Below are positions 1 to 10,585 of a DNA stretch of 64,000 nt, piece after piece. The stretch's first letter is position 1, and each line of letters begins with the position of its first letter. Origin of the DNA: Mytilinidion resinicola (lineage: Eukaryota > Ascomycota > Dothideomycetes > Mytilinidiales > Mytilinidiaceae); the NCBI RefSeq assembly GCF_010093595.1, contig NW_022985466.1, positions 167,349-231,348 of the forward strand. The letters are read 5' to 3'. The translations under genes and the position numbers were made by a program. The notes under the pieces were generated by a model that saw only the letters and a program-made list of their open reading frames with translations, was not told the origin of the DNA and ran no database searches.

Positions 1-380
1 GTGCTCCTTTCCTAACACCTTCTCCCTTAGTGCCAGCGTTTCTTGATACATCTTCTCCGCTTCTTTATTCTTTCCCTGGCTGCTTAGTGCCTGTGTTAAG
101 TTGTTCATGCTCGCCAGCGTGTCCAGGTGCTCCTTTCCCGAAATCTTCTCCCTTAGTGCCAGCGTCTCTTGATACATATTCTCCGCCTCCTTATACTTTC
201 CCTGGCTGCTTAGTGCGTATGCTAACTCGTTCATGCTTATCAGCGTGTTTGGGTGCTCCTTTCCTAATACTTTCTCTCGTCGTACAAGGAGCTCTCGATG
301 AGTTAGCTCCGCAGCTCTGTACCGTCCTATTGTGTGTTCACACCGTCCTATCCGGTCCAGTAGCGACATCCTAGCCTCCA
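1..380 (-). repeat. 126-bp tandem TPR-coding repeats
   Basis: At least three near-identical 126-bp units encode 42-residue TPRs with the signature ALSSQGKYKEAE, MYQETLALREK and GKEHxxTLxSMNNL. The high nucleotide identity between units is typical of fungal NLR repeat tails that change by recombination between repeats. The array continues past the left edge. Confidence 0.8.
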
Positions 381-2716
381 CCTCGTACGCTTCAGGCAAA
401 TCAACAACATGGGTAGCATGAGGCAGATATGCTGTCCAGACCACTCTCTTATCGTGACCGCCGGGAGGGAGAACATCCACCAGTCGCGTCAATGCCTTAT
501 CCACCGTGCTATACCACCAATTGCGTTCTCTCAACCAGTTCCGAGTTGCTAGGTGGACCAGCGCGTGGACATCAAACACCCCCAGATACTCCTGTACTTG
601 ATCTTGCCGTTCTTCTTGAGGCTGTCGCTCGGTAATAAAAGCATATGCTTTCAGTGTACCGATCGCTTTTGTCCGTCCTAACCTGGAAGCGCTCGGCGGC
701 AACAACGATGCGGGAATGCTTTCGCCAGTCGTACAGGCCATGAATGATAGGTATTCCGCTCCTAGCTCATCTTGCTTTCGAATCTGCTCGAAAGAGATAT
801 ACCACGTCGTGGCCACTGGATTCTTCGTATCTCGATATCTGCCCTGGTCTTCAAACTCTTCGCTAAGAAGGTTCGTGGCGTCTCTCTCACTGTTTCTGAA
901 TATAAGTATGTATTCAGTGAGAGGAATACCGTTTTCGTTAATGAAAGCTACTGCTTGGACGATGGCAAGGGGGAGGAAGGTAAGAATCTCCAGGAACTGT
1001 TGCACGACCTCATCATCCTCTAGCAAGACTTTCTGGTGCAAAATCTTCTTTAAGACCTCCTTTGCCTCTCGTTCATCTAGTTGGCCTAATTCTACATCGT
1101 TCGGAGCTAGTTTGATTGCAGCCTTTCGAGTTCGGGTGGTGAAAACGATCGAGCCTCTACGACTATGCGGGAGGTAGTCGATCAGCCGATTCGCCCCGTT
1201 TTCCTTTTCAGGCAGATCGAAAAGCACGTTGGTGTCGTCCGCGTTGTCAATAATCATCAACCACTGCCCCGAATCTTCGTCGCTCAGCCTCGTCTTCACA
1301 AGCCGTTTAACGTCAGCCTTGGCGTCCGCAATGCCTGGTATGCGCAAAACCATCCCTATCTCTCGGTATGCCTGCTCGAAGCTTTCCCTACTAACTGCCG
1401 GTACCCAGAAGATGGCCCGTGTAGGTTGCCGCTCTCTCGTGCGATATGCCGACTCGAGAGCCAGCGCGGTTTTTCCACAGCCGCCGAGGCCGTATATTGC
1501 GAGTCGCTGGCAGTCCTCTAATGAGATATGTGTACTAAGCTGAGCGAGTTGTGTCTCTCGGCCGACGAAGGATAGGGGTCTCGTGAATGGAACAATCCAA
1601 GGAGCTGCCGTAAATTAGCACATTGCACGTAGCGCCAACCATCGATAATAATTCCATTAACGAGTTGCTAATCTACTATTTAATATAACCTGTCAAAGAC
1701 CAAACATGCCACTAACCTTCGATTACACCTTCCATATTCTTAACCACGTTGGGTTGAATCCTGCAGAGCAGCTCTCTAGTGAATGCGGCCGCATTTCCAG
1801 CCGCGTAAGACTTCCAAACATCGTTCTTATGCGAATCGGCATAGTCGGAGATGCCGCGAATGACAAGACACTTTCTGTTGACGTCGACGCCCGCTGCTTC
1901 CATCTCAACGCAAAGCGCTCCGTCACATCGCGCACTGATTTGATCTCGCAACTCGCCATCCTGGATGACCGAAGTGCCTGTAGCGATCCGCCCGCGATGA
2001 AACACTACCTTGTTCTTGTCGTCTTTGGTCCGTTGGGGTCGCTGAACGAGCTCGTCCTGGTCGCACGCCTCGCAGTTAGATTCATAGTCTCCGTTGTGGT
2101 GGCACGTAGCGCTGAAAAGCCGATCGTGTTGAAAGCCAGGGTGCGCAAACTCCTTGTGACTCCGCAATCTCTCAAGCTGCTTTGGAATCGTAGTTTGACC
2201 CAACTTGTACTTCAATGCGAGGATACCGAGCGCGTCCGCGAGCCTCCAGTCCGGGTTCTGCATCGTGCCCAATATCTCGGTTTTGCCGTCGAGCTTCAGC
2301 CTTCCCCGGTCGTGGTAGACACAAGCGGGCTTCCCGTCGCCAGGCAATCCAACGACGACGTCTCCGAGATGAATGTTCTTCAAGGAATCCTCAGAGGGGG
2401 TCGGAGAAGGGATCCCGCCTCCGATGCCGACGAGCACTGCCATTCTGATGTTAGGAAAGGTCTTGAACATGGGCCCGGTCAAGCGCCCGGCGTTGACATT
2501 GCCTGTCTCTCCTGGCGGGCAGGTTGCGATGACGACATTGTGGCCGTTGATTGTGCCGCAGATATACGTGTTCTCGTCGTAGTGCTGGCTGTACGGCGGC
2601 GTGGAGTGCTCCTCGTCCAGCATCAAATAAGCAGGCAGCAATTCGACGTCCGCCAGTGGGCATATCCATGCAACGTGATAGTCAGCGCAAGTGAGTTGTG
2701 TGTTGCTTGATGCCAT
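1..2716 (-). CDS. PNP-NB-ARC-TPR NLR protein, 3' end beyond window
   Basis: Fungal NLR-type receptor, probably cytosolic, of the class implicated in non-self recognition and cell death. Exon 1 is 1717-2716 and the exon 2 is <1-1604, joined by a 112-bp intron with donor GTTAGT and acceptor CAG; the phase matches. The first about 330 residues form a nucleoside phosphorylase (PNP_UDP_1) domain, recognisable by GTINGHNVVIA, VGIGGGIPSP and the late CVEMEAAGV and RGISDYAD motifs. Exon 2 opens with the link VPFTRPLSFVGRE and a P-loop GLGGCGKTALALES near 1490, an intact NB-ARC Walker A. The C-terminal 400 bp encode kinesin-light-chain-like TPR units of 42 residues. I chose the ATG at 2716 because the frame upstream lacks domain homology. 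No stop occurs in exon 2 within the window, so the gene seems intact; further TPRs are expected past the edge. Confidence 0.85.
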
Positions 2717-3004
2717 CCTTCCCGCGCGAACGATCAGAACGTAGAGGAAGGTATGAGGGACGAGGCACTGTGCTTCGTCGAGGACAAGTGCATGCAGTAA
2801 GTGCCATTTTTTCAGCCTGATCGCTGTCTCCGTGGCATCTTTACCTGCGGTACCCTCACCGCTCAGCCATGCTGTGCGCCTTTCAGTGCGCTGTTGTGCA
2901 TGAGACGCGACGTCGAGGCACGTGATTGGACGCCAGCAGCCGCGCCTCACTATCCTTGTTCACCGGATGCAGATGCAGATGCAGTAGCCTTAGGCATCGA
3001 TCAG

Positions 3005-3048
3005 GCTGAGCTGTCCACCATCGCTGAGCTGTCCACCATCGCTGAGCC
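3005..3048. repeat. 18-bp tandem repeat upstream of the PNP-NLR
   Basis: Two and a half copies of an 18-bp unit (GCTGAGCTGTCCACCATC) lie about 290 bp upstream of the PNP-NLR start. A short run of a 6-bp unit (CAGATG) precedes them at about 2968-2985. It is a simple local repeat and no function is evident. Confidence 0.7.
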
Positions 3049-3187
3049 CCGCTCGTAGCTGGGTTTTAGAAAGATGTATTCCAAAGCAGAAGGGCCATTG
3101 TTAGAATTATTTTTTTGTTTCATAGCTTGGGTACCACTCTCACCCGATATCTCCCAAACCATCTTTTCTTCCAAGTATCAGCGGGTC

Positions 3188-4131
3188 ATGGCTGAATCAA
3201 ACACGCGTCATGCGTCCCACAGTCCTAGAGACCCAATAGGAAATTTCCGCAAGTGCTGGATAGCCAGCACTGCCGACAACAATCTCACGCTTCACGGCTT
3301 CCGTCGATTCAAGACCACACATTTACTGAATCTCCGGTTTCTCGAAAACGAGATCGCCGACATGGATCATATCATCTATCAGGCCGGCCTTAGCTTAGGG
3401 CTAAGCGCTTCTTCTTCTGACCGATTAGGTCTCAACCATAGCAAGAGGGACGCGAACGTCCCGAAAATCAGCGATTCTATAACTCCAGAGTTCATCCTAA
3501 AATTACGCGATCTTCTTAAACAATACGGTGTGTAGCAAGATCTACGCTGGAGTGATTGAGCTGACGGGAATTTAAAAACACAGATGAAGCACTCGCAGCT
3601 TTCAACGGTATGATGGCGATGGAGACTTTCTCACTCCTCGATGATGAGAAACAGTCCAGCTGGCGGAGTGACCTCAATCTGTACGAAGTATACAAGACCA
3701 GGCTGCTCAGAGTAGATCTAGGGACGCGAGCCCGGACAGATCCATTCCAGCGCTGGCTTCACAGGTACCTGCGAGCATTCCGCTATTGGAGACTGTCGAG
3801 GAAATCTCAAAACAGCGAGGAAGGCTTCGGATCATTCTCTGTACGGCACCACCACCGATGGTCGTACCAGAACACGATACTGATAGCGGATATTATCGGA
3901 CGTGTAACGGCTGCAGCTTTTACAGCTGTCTTTCTCGTTGCTCCTTTAGCTATCTTGTCGCATGAGTCTTCTAAGAATGTCCAGCTTGTTGTCATCTCGG
4001 TTTGCATTCTTGTCTTGTCTTTTCTGGTCTCGCTCTTTCTGAAGGTTTCTAGCTTCGAGATGATGGCGATATCTGCTGCCTATGCGGCGGTTCTTTCGGT
4101 GTTTGTTTCCAATACACCGGCAAGGGCTTGA
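3188..4131 (+). CDS. DUF6594-family membrane protein
   Basis: Predicted 295-residue protein of a fungal family of unknown function. Exons are 3188-3527 and 3584-4131; the 56-bp intron has donor GTGTGT, branch CTGAC and acceptor CAG, and joining it restores frame (Y-D-E-A-L). The N-terminal half contains the family-like pattern FRRFKTTHLLNLRFLENEIADMD, the middle FQRWLHRYLRAFRYWRLS, and the end three hydrophobic helices (VTAAAFTAVFLVAPLAIL, VQLVVISVCILVLSFLVSL, MMAISAAYAAVLSVFVS). This order, a soluble helical part followed by three C-terminal membrane helices, is what is known of DUF6594. I chose the ATG at 3188; an upstream ATG at 3074 in the same frame adds 38 less typical residues. Assignment is from memory of the family pattern. 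Confidence 0.7.
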
Positions 4132-5501
4132 ATTAGCATGTAATGATTGGGGTCTGTGTGAAGCTTGGAATGAGAGGCGTTGAAAGTCTTGGTAGATTGG
4201 GTAGAATGGACGGGTAGACTGATTCTTGAACGATGAGAAAGGGCATCGAGAAAGGAGCACCCATAGACGCTAACGAGCATGAACGATCTGGAGCTAGCAC
4301 TAAGCCACAGAAGGGGTACCTAGGTGCGCTGAGCACATCCTTGCCTTGAACGCTAAGCCCTATTTACCTGAGTAATCCTAGTATCTTGGCAGTTTGAATG
4401 GAATCTTGTCAATTTAAAAAAGGCCAACTTGCCAGAAGTGCCTGATCCGATCCTAGAGGTGCTGAGCTAAGTGTATACGTAAGCTACACTTTGATATAGG
4501 AAAGACATAGTATATTCTGTGTTATCTTCCATACCATCTAAGCTTCGCAGCGAGTGAGGTGCAGGGTTGGTTGGATGGACGAAACTGGAGAGGATGTTGG
4601 TAGCACCCATGGATATCTCGGCTTGGTGGGTAATCTTCGCACCACTTCTAGAACCCCATCAAGCTTATCTCTCATGGGTGTTGGGATTGGAACTTTCGTC
4701 CTGTTCGTCGTCTTCTCCACCGAAAAATCCAGGAATGTCGGAAAACACATATTGTTGCACTTCAGAGTCGTTGCGCAACCGGGGCCTCATGCGTTCGTCG
4801 GTATTGACAGGACAACGCCTGGAACCGAGAACCCCTTTGAAGACAACGTTCAGATCTCGATATAGGTATGTGTCTTGCCGTGATACAAGAGGGTACTTCT
4901 CTATCACAGTCTGAGCTCACAAAGCTCACAAGGGTGTGACCGATTCTGGCCGGCCGTCCTCGTAGTGGCAACATCCGGTGCCAGAATATTCTTAGTTACC
5001 GTTACAAGAACGTTGAATATCAAAAAGCTTTACTGCAGCGCTGAAGGTACCTGGAGGGAAGAATGGACTGGATTTTTGAGGATTATGACCCTCTTCTGTG
5101 CCTGCGTTCATCGCTCTTCGCGTCTCGTACTCAGCACCTCCCAGATTGCTGATGTCCATAAGCGGGGTTTCCGCAACCGCCAAAATCTCTCAAGCATGCT
5201 TATGCGTCTGGTACTGTTCTGCAATTACGCACTTTATTTTCTGCTAGAGGAGCATAGAAGTCACTCATTGAGAGCTTCAAGCGATGGCTCTGTCAAAGGA
5301 CGTTGGGACCTTAGAGCAGTTTCCGTAGCTGAGCGCATTTCTCAAACAGAAAATAAGTCTCGTGGTTCCAGCCTCTGGATCTTGAACGTACATTACGGCT
5401 GGACATGGAGAAACACTCCTCCCTACTTAACCATGCATTGACCTAACTAAGGAAGTTCGTAGTGTTTGCCTACATAGATCTAAGAAAAACTGAGCAGCCT
5501 T
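4132..5501. other. Intergenic, no supported gene
   Basis: Only short overlapping open frames without recognisable domains are seen on both strands. I find no repeat, RNA gene or coding homology that I can defend. Confidence 0.5.
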
Positions 5502-8077
5502 CTAGCCTCGCTGTCTAGGTACATGTACTGAATGCCCATTGAGCTCCACATGGAAGGAGGTTGGACTAGATTCCTCGAAGCTACTTGCGTTCGCACGAAG
5601 TATTTCCCGCACAATATCCGGAGACTGTTCAAAGAGAAGCGTTATAATCTCGTTTGCGAGCCACGGATTCTCTGCTGCCGCTTCGATTACCCCTTTCGTA
5701 ATCTTGACTTCGTGTCCCCGCTGCTTGAGTAGAAGCGCCATTGCTTGTTCGTTCCTCGCTGCTACTTTCACTACCTCTTCCGTAATCTTGACTTCATTTC
5801 CCCGCTTCTTAAAGAAAAGCGCCACTAATTGTTGGCTCCGTACTGCTACTTTTACTACCTCTTCCGTAATCTTGACTTCGGTTCCCCGCTGCTCAAGGAG
5901 AAACACCATCACTGCTTCGCTCCGTGCTGCTGCTTTTAGTACCTCTTCCGTGATCTTGACTTCATCTCCCTGCTGCTCAAAGAGAAATGCCATTACGTCT
6001 CTCCCACTGTCCCAATTCCGTGTTGCTGCTCGGGCCACCTCCTCTGTAATCTTAATCTCGTCTCCTCGTTTTTCAAGGAGCAGCTCTATTATTTCTCTCC
6101 CACTTCTTTCATTGCCTGCTGCAGCTTGAACAACCTCTTCTGTCATCTTGACTTTGTCTCCTCGCCGCTCAAGGAGCAACTTCACTGCTCCTTGGTCACA
6201 GGACCTTGCGATTTCAGCTACTGAGCCAGCTGCCATCTTAAACTTGTCTTCTCTCTGCTCAAGGACAAGCGCCATTATTTCACTCCCACAGCTCCTGTTC
6301 CTTGCTGCTGCTTTGACGACATTGTCTGTAATCTTGACCTCGTCTCCTCGCCGCTTAAGGAAAAGCGCCATCAACTCTTTCCCGCGCTCTTCATGTGCTG
6401 CTGCTTCGCACAGTGCGTTCTCGAAGAAGTTCTTTGACGCGGAGTAGACACTTAACCAAGCGCAAGACGATCCATAACCAACGTCACAGAGTTTTGCGGT
6501 CTTCGAAACCCAGGAGGGGCTATCGAAATCAAGTTCCTACACATGAGATATCTAATAGGTTGCTGAGTAATCAAAGAACGCATGGTCACTCTTCGGTGTC
6601 GCAAGAAATCGCTTGCGCCAGAGGGAAGATGCTTCCTAAGTTGGGACTTGAATCTGTCGAACCTCGCGGAGATTTAGATAGGTAATGCACTTTCCAGAGA
6701 GTACCCGAAGCGCATCGTGGAGATCAACAGAGTGATGCCATCCCTGCGGTCCGGGCGATTCGTTGCTCTTCCGGACGAGGAACTCTTTTGCTGTCTGATG
6801 AATCAGATAGACGCGGGAGTATACGACGCTGATGAACAGCCCACAGCAATCACGGATCCACTCCTTCCTGCTCTCTTCGCCTTCAAGGTCGAGATCCTCG
6901 TAGGATGTTGATTCCGGTTCGATCTCTAAAGCCACATCAATTTCGCTCAACGTCAGTAGGCGCCGGGCTGCAACAATGATCTGCAACACTGTTCGCGCCT
7001 GTTCCTGCATGAATTCTCCCAGTATTTTCTCATATGCTTCCTCAACTGTCCTTGGCAATGTGTCGATAACCTTGAGCAATTTCTTCTGCGTCTTTCCCAT
7101 TCCTTTTTCAACTTCATTTAAGGTCAAGTTCAGCCAGACGTAGGTCCTATTAGGGATTTCGCATAGTCGCCTTTGCAGAGAAAATTGCACGTCTTCGGCT
7201 AGCTTCCGCTTCTTCCCGATCTCCTTGACCTTTGCCCCAATAACGATGCCGATTTCATGGCTGATTTTGTCTGACTCTTCTTCCCCCGCCAGCCGAATAG
7301 TCGGCACGTCAAGCGTTAAGCCGGAGAATTCACGCTCGATTTCACTGTACGGACGACTAGTCACGAGGAACTTCAGCTTGGAACTTCGCGTGGGCTTGTG
7401 GGAGAGACGGCTATAGAAGCGCTTCAGGTACGTAATGAGTTTATCCTGATCGGGCTGCCGGCATTCGTCGAGCGCATCTAGGATGCAGATAACATTCCCA
7501 GCAGACGGGTCTGGCATAACCGAAATGAGAATCCGCCATAGTTCTTCAAACTCATTCTTCAGGACAACTCTACACTTCTTGACAGCTGGAGCAACGTGCT
7601 TTTGGAGGAGGCCGTTGTGCGCCCAGAAAAACTGATGAAGTAGCGCACATAACGCTATCGCAGTGTTGTTTTGCTCGTCGTTGTCTTTGAAGAAGAAAAA
7701 GTAGCACAAATTGTCAGATCCTGCGCAGATCAGCTGCTCGTCGATTAATGTTTGCGATAATACAAACTTGCCACGGCCCGGATCAGCTGTGAGCCAAAGA
7801 AGGTTGTCACCAGTGCTATCCCTCCACGTTTGAAATGTCGCATGTTCAAAGAACCAGACGCATGTCTCTGGCACGCGCTCAGGGTTGATGTTTTTTGAAT
7901 AATTCGTTTGAGGTCTTGAAAAAGCCCGGCTGTAGATCTGCGGTACCATGTTAGCCAGCATTCGCACGGTGTCTGGTAACTCCGTGCGGAGTCTCTATCC
8001 AGGCAAAACAGACCTTCAACCTTCACTTGGATGATCTGTGTTGCCCCTGGCCCAGCGCTGATGTTTTGGAAACTCAT
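5502..8077 (-). pseudogene. NACHT NLR with ITEEVV-type repeats, broken by three TAG codons
   Basis: Relic of a STAND/NLR gene. A 17-codon first exon (8027-8077, starting MSFQNISAGPG) is followed by an 89-bp intron with GCTAAC branch and CAG acceptor. Exon 2 (5502-7937) carries a NACHT module: Walker A region reads GRGKF where the family has GK followed by S or T, while Walker B ILDALDEC is intact. It then runs in one frame through FFDYSATY and LCDVGYGSSCAWLSVYSAS into at least seven repeats of about 28-34 residues built on DEVKITEEVVKAAARN and MALLLEQRG. The frame is interrupted by TAG at 6636-6638, 6552-6554 and 6537-6539, all inside sequence that still resembles coding sequence on both sides. 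Each is explained by one C-to-T change (CAG) or G-to-A change (TGG). A single intron removing all three would need a poor GTCCCA donor and would delete the conserved FFDYSATY block, so I favour pseudogene. Confidence 0.75.
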
Positions 8078-8265
8078 TGCGCATTGAGTAGCAAACGTTT
8101 GCGAGGGCGGTGGCTACCTTGAGAGATCTCTACGATACAGAGGTTCCCTTCAAAAGTTTCTGCCGCGCTAAAAACGCCATGGCGCACGCTAGATGTTAGC
8201 CTACGCCACAAACCGTCTAGCCCCTTTCTATACGGGCCTAGCGCCAACGAAAATCCGCCACGTCA

Positions 8266-10015
8266 ATGCCAAGAAACCCCTCCATCACCTTTACACTCCA
8301 CTTGATTCTCGTCCACCACTGTGCCATGTACGACAACGCTACAAGGGCGCAAGCCCTTACGCTTAAGGCTATGAATGTTCCTTCTGACCAAATTACTGCC
8401 ATCACTGGCATGTTAGAGCGCACGATTCGGGACGTTTGGAAGAGGGCCATAGATCGCGGCTGGAACCCCCAACAATCGCTCAAAGTTCTTGACATATACG
8501 TGCAAGATGCACCTCGCTCTGGCCGGCCGACTGTACAAACCCCAAGGAAGATTGCAAAGATGGAGAAGTTAGTTACTAAGAGCAGAGCTGGAAGGGAATT
8601 AAATATTTACCAGCTTGCAGAAGAGGTGGGAATCTCAGCCACGACTGCATGGCGCATCCTTCGCCGCCACCTTAACATGCGGAAGACGAAACCTACACGG
8701 AAACCTGGGCTACAGAAGTGGATGAAGCAGGAACGATTACAGTGGTGCCTTGACCATCAACACTGGACTCTTGAGGACTGGAAGAATGTTATCTGGAGCG
8801 ACGAGACGGCCTTTGTAGTTGGCCAGCGCCGTGGAGGATATCGTATCTGGCGTCGGTCAAATGAACGGTTCTTGCGCACAACAATACGAGAACGCCGGAA
8901 AGGATACTTAGAGTTTATGTTCTGGGGCTGCTTCTCTTATGATCGCAAGGGCCCTTGCCATATCTGGCACCCAGAAACAAAGGCTGAACGCGCTGCAGCA
9001 GATAAAGATCTCGCCGAGCTTAACAAAACTATTGAGCCTATTGCACGGGCAGAGTGGGAGCTAGAGAATCCTCTATCGCGCCTTGGGGCAACACGCAACC
9101 GCCCAGGCAGGAAGCCGAAGTGGCAGTTTACACAGGATACTGGAAAGCTTACAAGAGGCAGTGGAACAGGCGTTGATTGGTATCGCTACAAGAAGGAGAT
9201 CTTAGAGAAGAAGCTTATCCCATTTGCCCAGCACTGCGCGCGCGATCGACAGGGTACAATTGTACAGGAAGATCGTGCTCCTGCGCACGTACATCATCAC
9301 CAAACAACTGTCTACACCGCTGCTAAGGTCCAACAACTTCTCTGGGTTGCAAATTCCCCAGATCTCAACGCGATAGAGCCTGCCTGGCCTTACCTCAAGC
9401 GCACAACTACAAAGAAGGGCGCGCCAAAGTCTAGGGCACAAGGAGATAAGCGGTGGCGGCAGAGCTGGAAGGATATGGAGCAATGGCGCGGAGCAATGGC
9501 GCTGCCAGGCCTGGATTCAACGGATTCCACGACATATCCAAGAGATAATTAGGCTTGAGGGCGGCAATAAGTATAGAGAGGGCGCTATGGAGAAGACTCG
9601 CCATTTGAAGCGCCCAGACAACTGGGCAGATGTTAACAATGACAACAACAACGACAACAACGACAACGACGACGACGACGACGACAACAACTGGGTAGAT
9701 GTTGATAACAATGAGGGCACTGATAAGGATGCTGAGGACGCTGAGCAATCACCAGAGGCTGCATCAAGGAAGAAGAAACACAAGGAGCGCGCAGAGGCAG
9801 AGCGCCTAGGTGGCCCTGACATCTTCAAGACTAGCAGGGCATCAAAAACAGAGCAAAACCCTGCCAAAATCTCGAAAACGAATGCTCGTACGGTCAGGTT
9901 CATATCTGCAGAAAATGACCCGTTGGCTGCACAAACGGAGCTGCCATATAGCCTACCTGGCGCGCCGCGCCGTACGCGCTCAGCTACTAGGGCAGCAGCG
10001 AACCAGACTCATTAA
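8266..10015 (+). pseudogene. Tc1/mariner transposase, frameshifted by 13-bp duplication
   Basis: DDE transposase that would cut and paste its element in the nucleus. The first frame (8266-9552) has helix-turn-helix segments (TAITGMLERTIRDVWKRA; QLAEEVGISATTAWRILRR) and the acidic triad contexts VIWSDET, VQEDRAPAH and SPDLNAIEPAW. Near 9490 the frame is lost: GGAGCAATGGCGC occurs twice in tandem (9477-9489, 9490-9502), a 13-bp gain. Past the duplication the second frame continues the family sequence (QAWIQRIPRHIQEIIRLEGG) into a low-complexity Asn/Asp tail and a basic end, stopping at 10015. The catalytic residues precede the break, so a truncated product could be made. I regard it as inactive or impaired. 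Confidence 0.85.
9640..9715 (+). repeat. AAC/GAC trinucleotide-rich tract
   Basis: Low-complexity AACAACGACAACGACGACG-type tract inside the C-terminal part of the transposase, encoding runs of Asn and Asp. It is prone to replication slippage. Confidence 0.8.
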
Positions 10016-10173
10016 ACTGGTGGAGCTACACCAACTATACGAGTCTCGGAGGGGGCAGGAGAGGTTATCAAGTAGCTACATAGTTGTGTGCCGAGCTGGT
10101 GGCGTTTGGTGGCGTATTGAGGCTTAAGCCACATTTTTTAGCGCGGCAGAAACTTTTGAAGGGAACCTCCGTA

Positions 10174-10585
10174 CAAAGGAAGTCTTCTGGTGATTTTGAG
10201 ACCAGGCGCGCTGGAGAGGCTGGGGGGCTTGGCATGCAGGCCAAGTCGCTTTTTTGGCGCCCTCTTCTGGTCGACGCAACACCATCCCGCGCATCGTGGA
10301 TCAATCGGCACTCTCCAACCGCGGCCGGACCCCAACCTTTGCTGTTGGTTACCCACCTTAACCGGTGACCTCCTCATGCATCCGACGTCCTGGATTGGAG
10401 GACGTCAACGAGGCTGAGCGCCGACTGCATATTTTGCACGAGAATTCCCGCGCCCGCACGGTGCGTGAGGCATTCTTCTCAGAGCTACGTGCGGGTTTAG
10501 CCTTGCAGTCTCTCATACATCATGTTGCGCAGCTGTTTTCCTTGCGAGCTCATTTCATTTTGCCGACAAAATTTTCGCTGCCGAA
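10174..10585. other. Intergenic between transposon and Helo-like gene
   Basis: No supported gene. It presumably holds the promoter of the gene starting at 10586; no clear TATA element is recognised. Confidence 0.4.

Larger units (their letters stand above)
8138..10171 (+). mobile_element. Tc1/mariner-type DNA transposon, TA target duplication
   Basis: Complete 2034-bp element. Its inverted repeats are about 37 bp (8138-8174 and 10135-10171), starting CAGAGGTTCCCTTCAAAAG on the left and differing at one base on the right. It is flanked by TA on both sides (8136-8137 and 10172-10173), the classic Tc1/mariner target. It carries one transposase gene, now frameshifted. It sits 61 bp upstream of the ATG of the NLR pseudogene. 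Confidence 0.92.

Noticed and set aside
1706..2710. Long plus-strand open frame of 334 codons
   Set aside because: It lies opposite the first exon of the PNP-NLR, whose domain motifs are clear on the minus strand. It is a shadow.
4538..5441. Cluster of short frames on both strands
   Set aside because: Several overlap one another, starts are often not ATG, and no domain or intron structure could be built.
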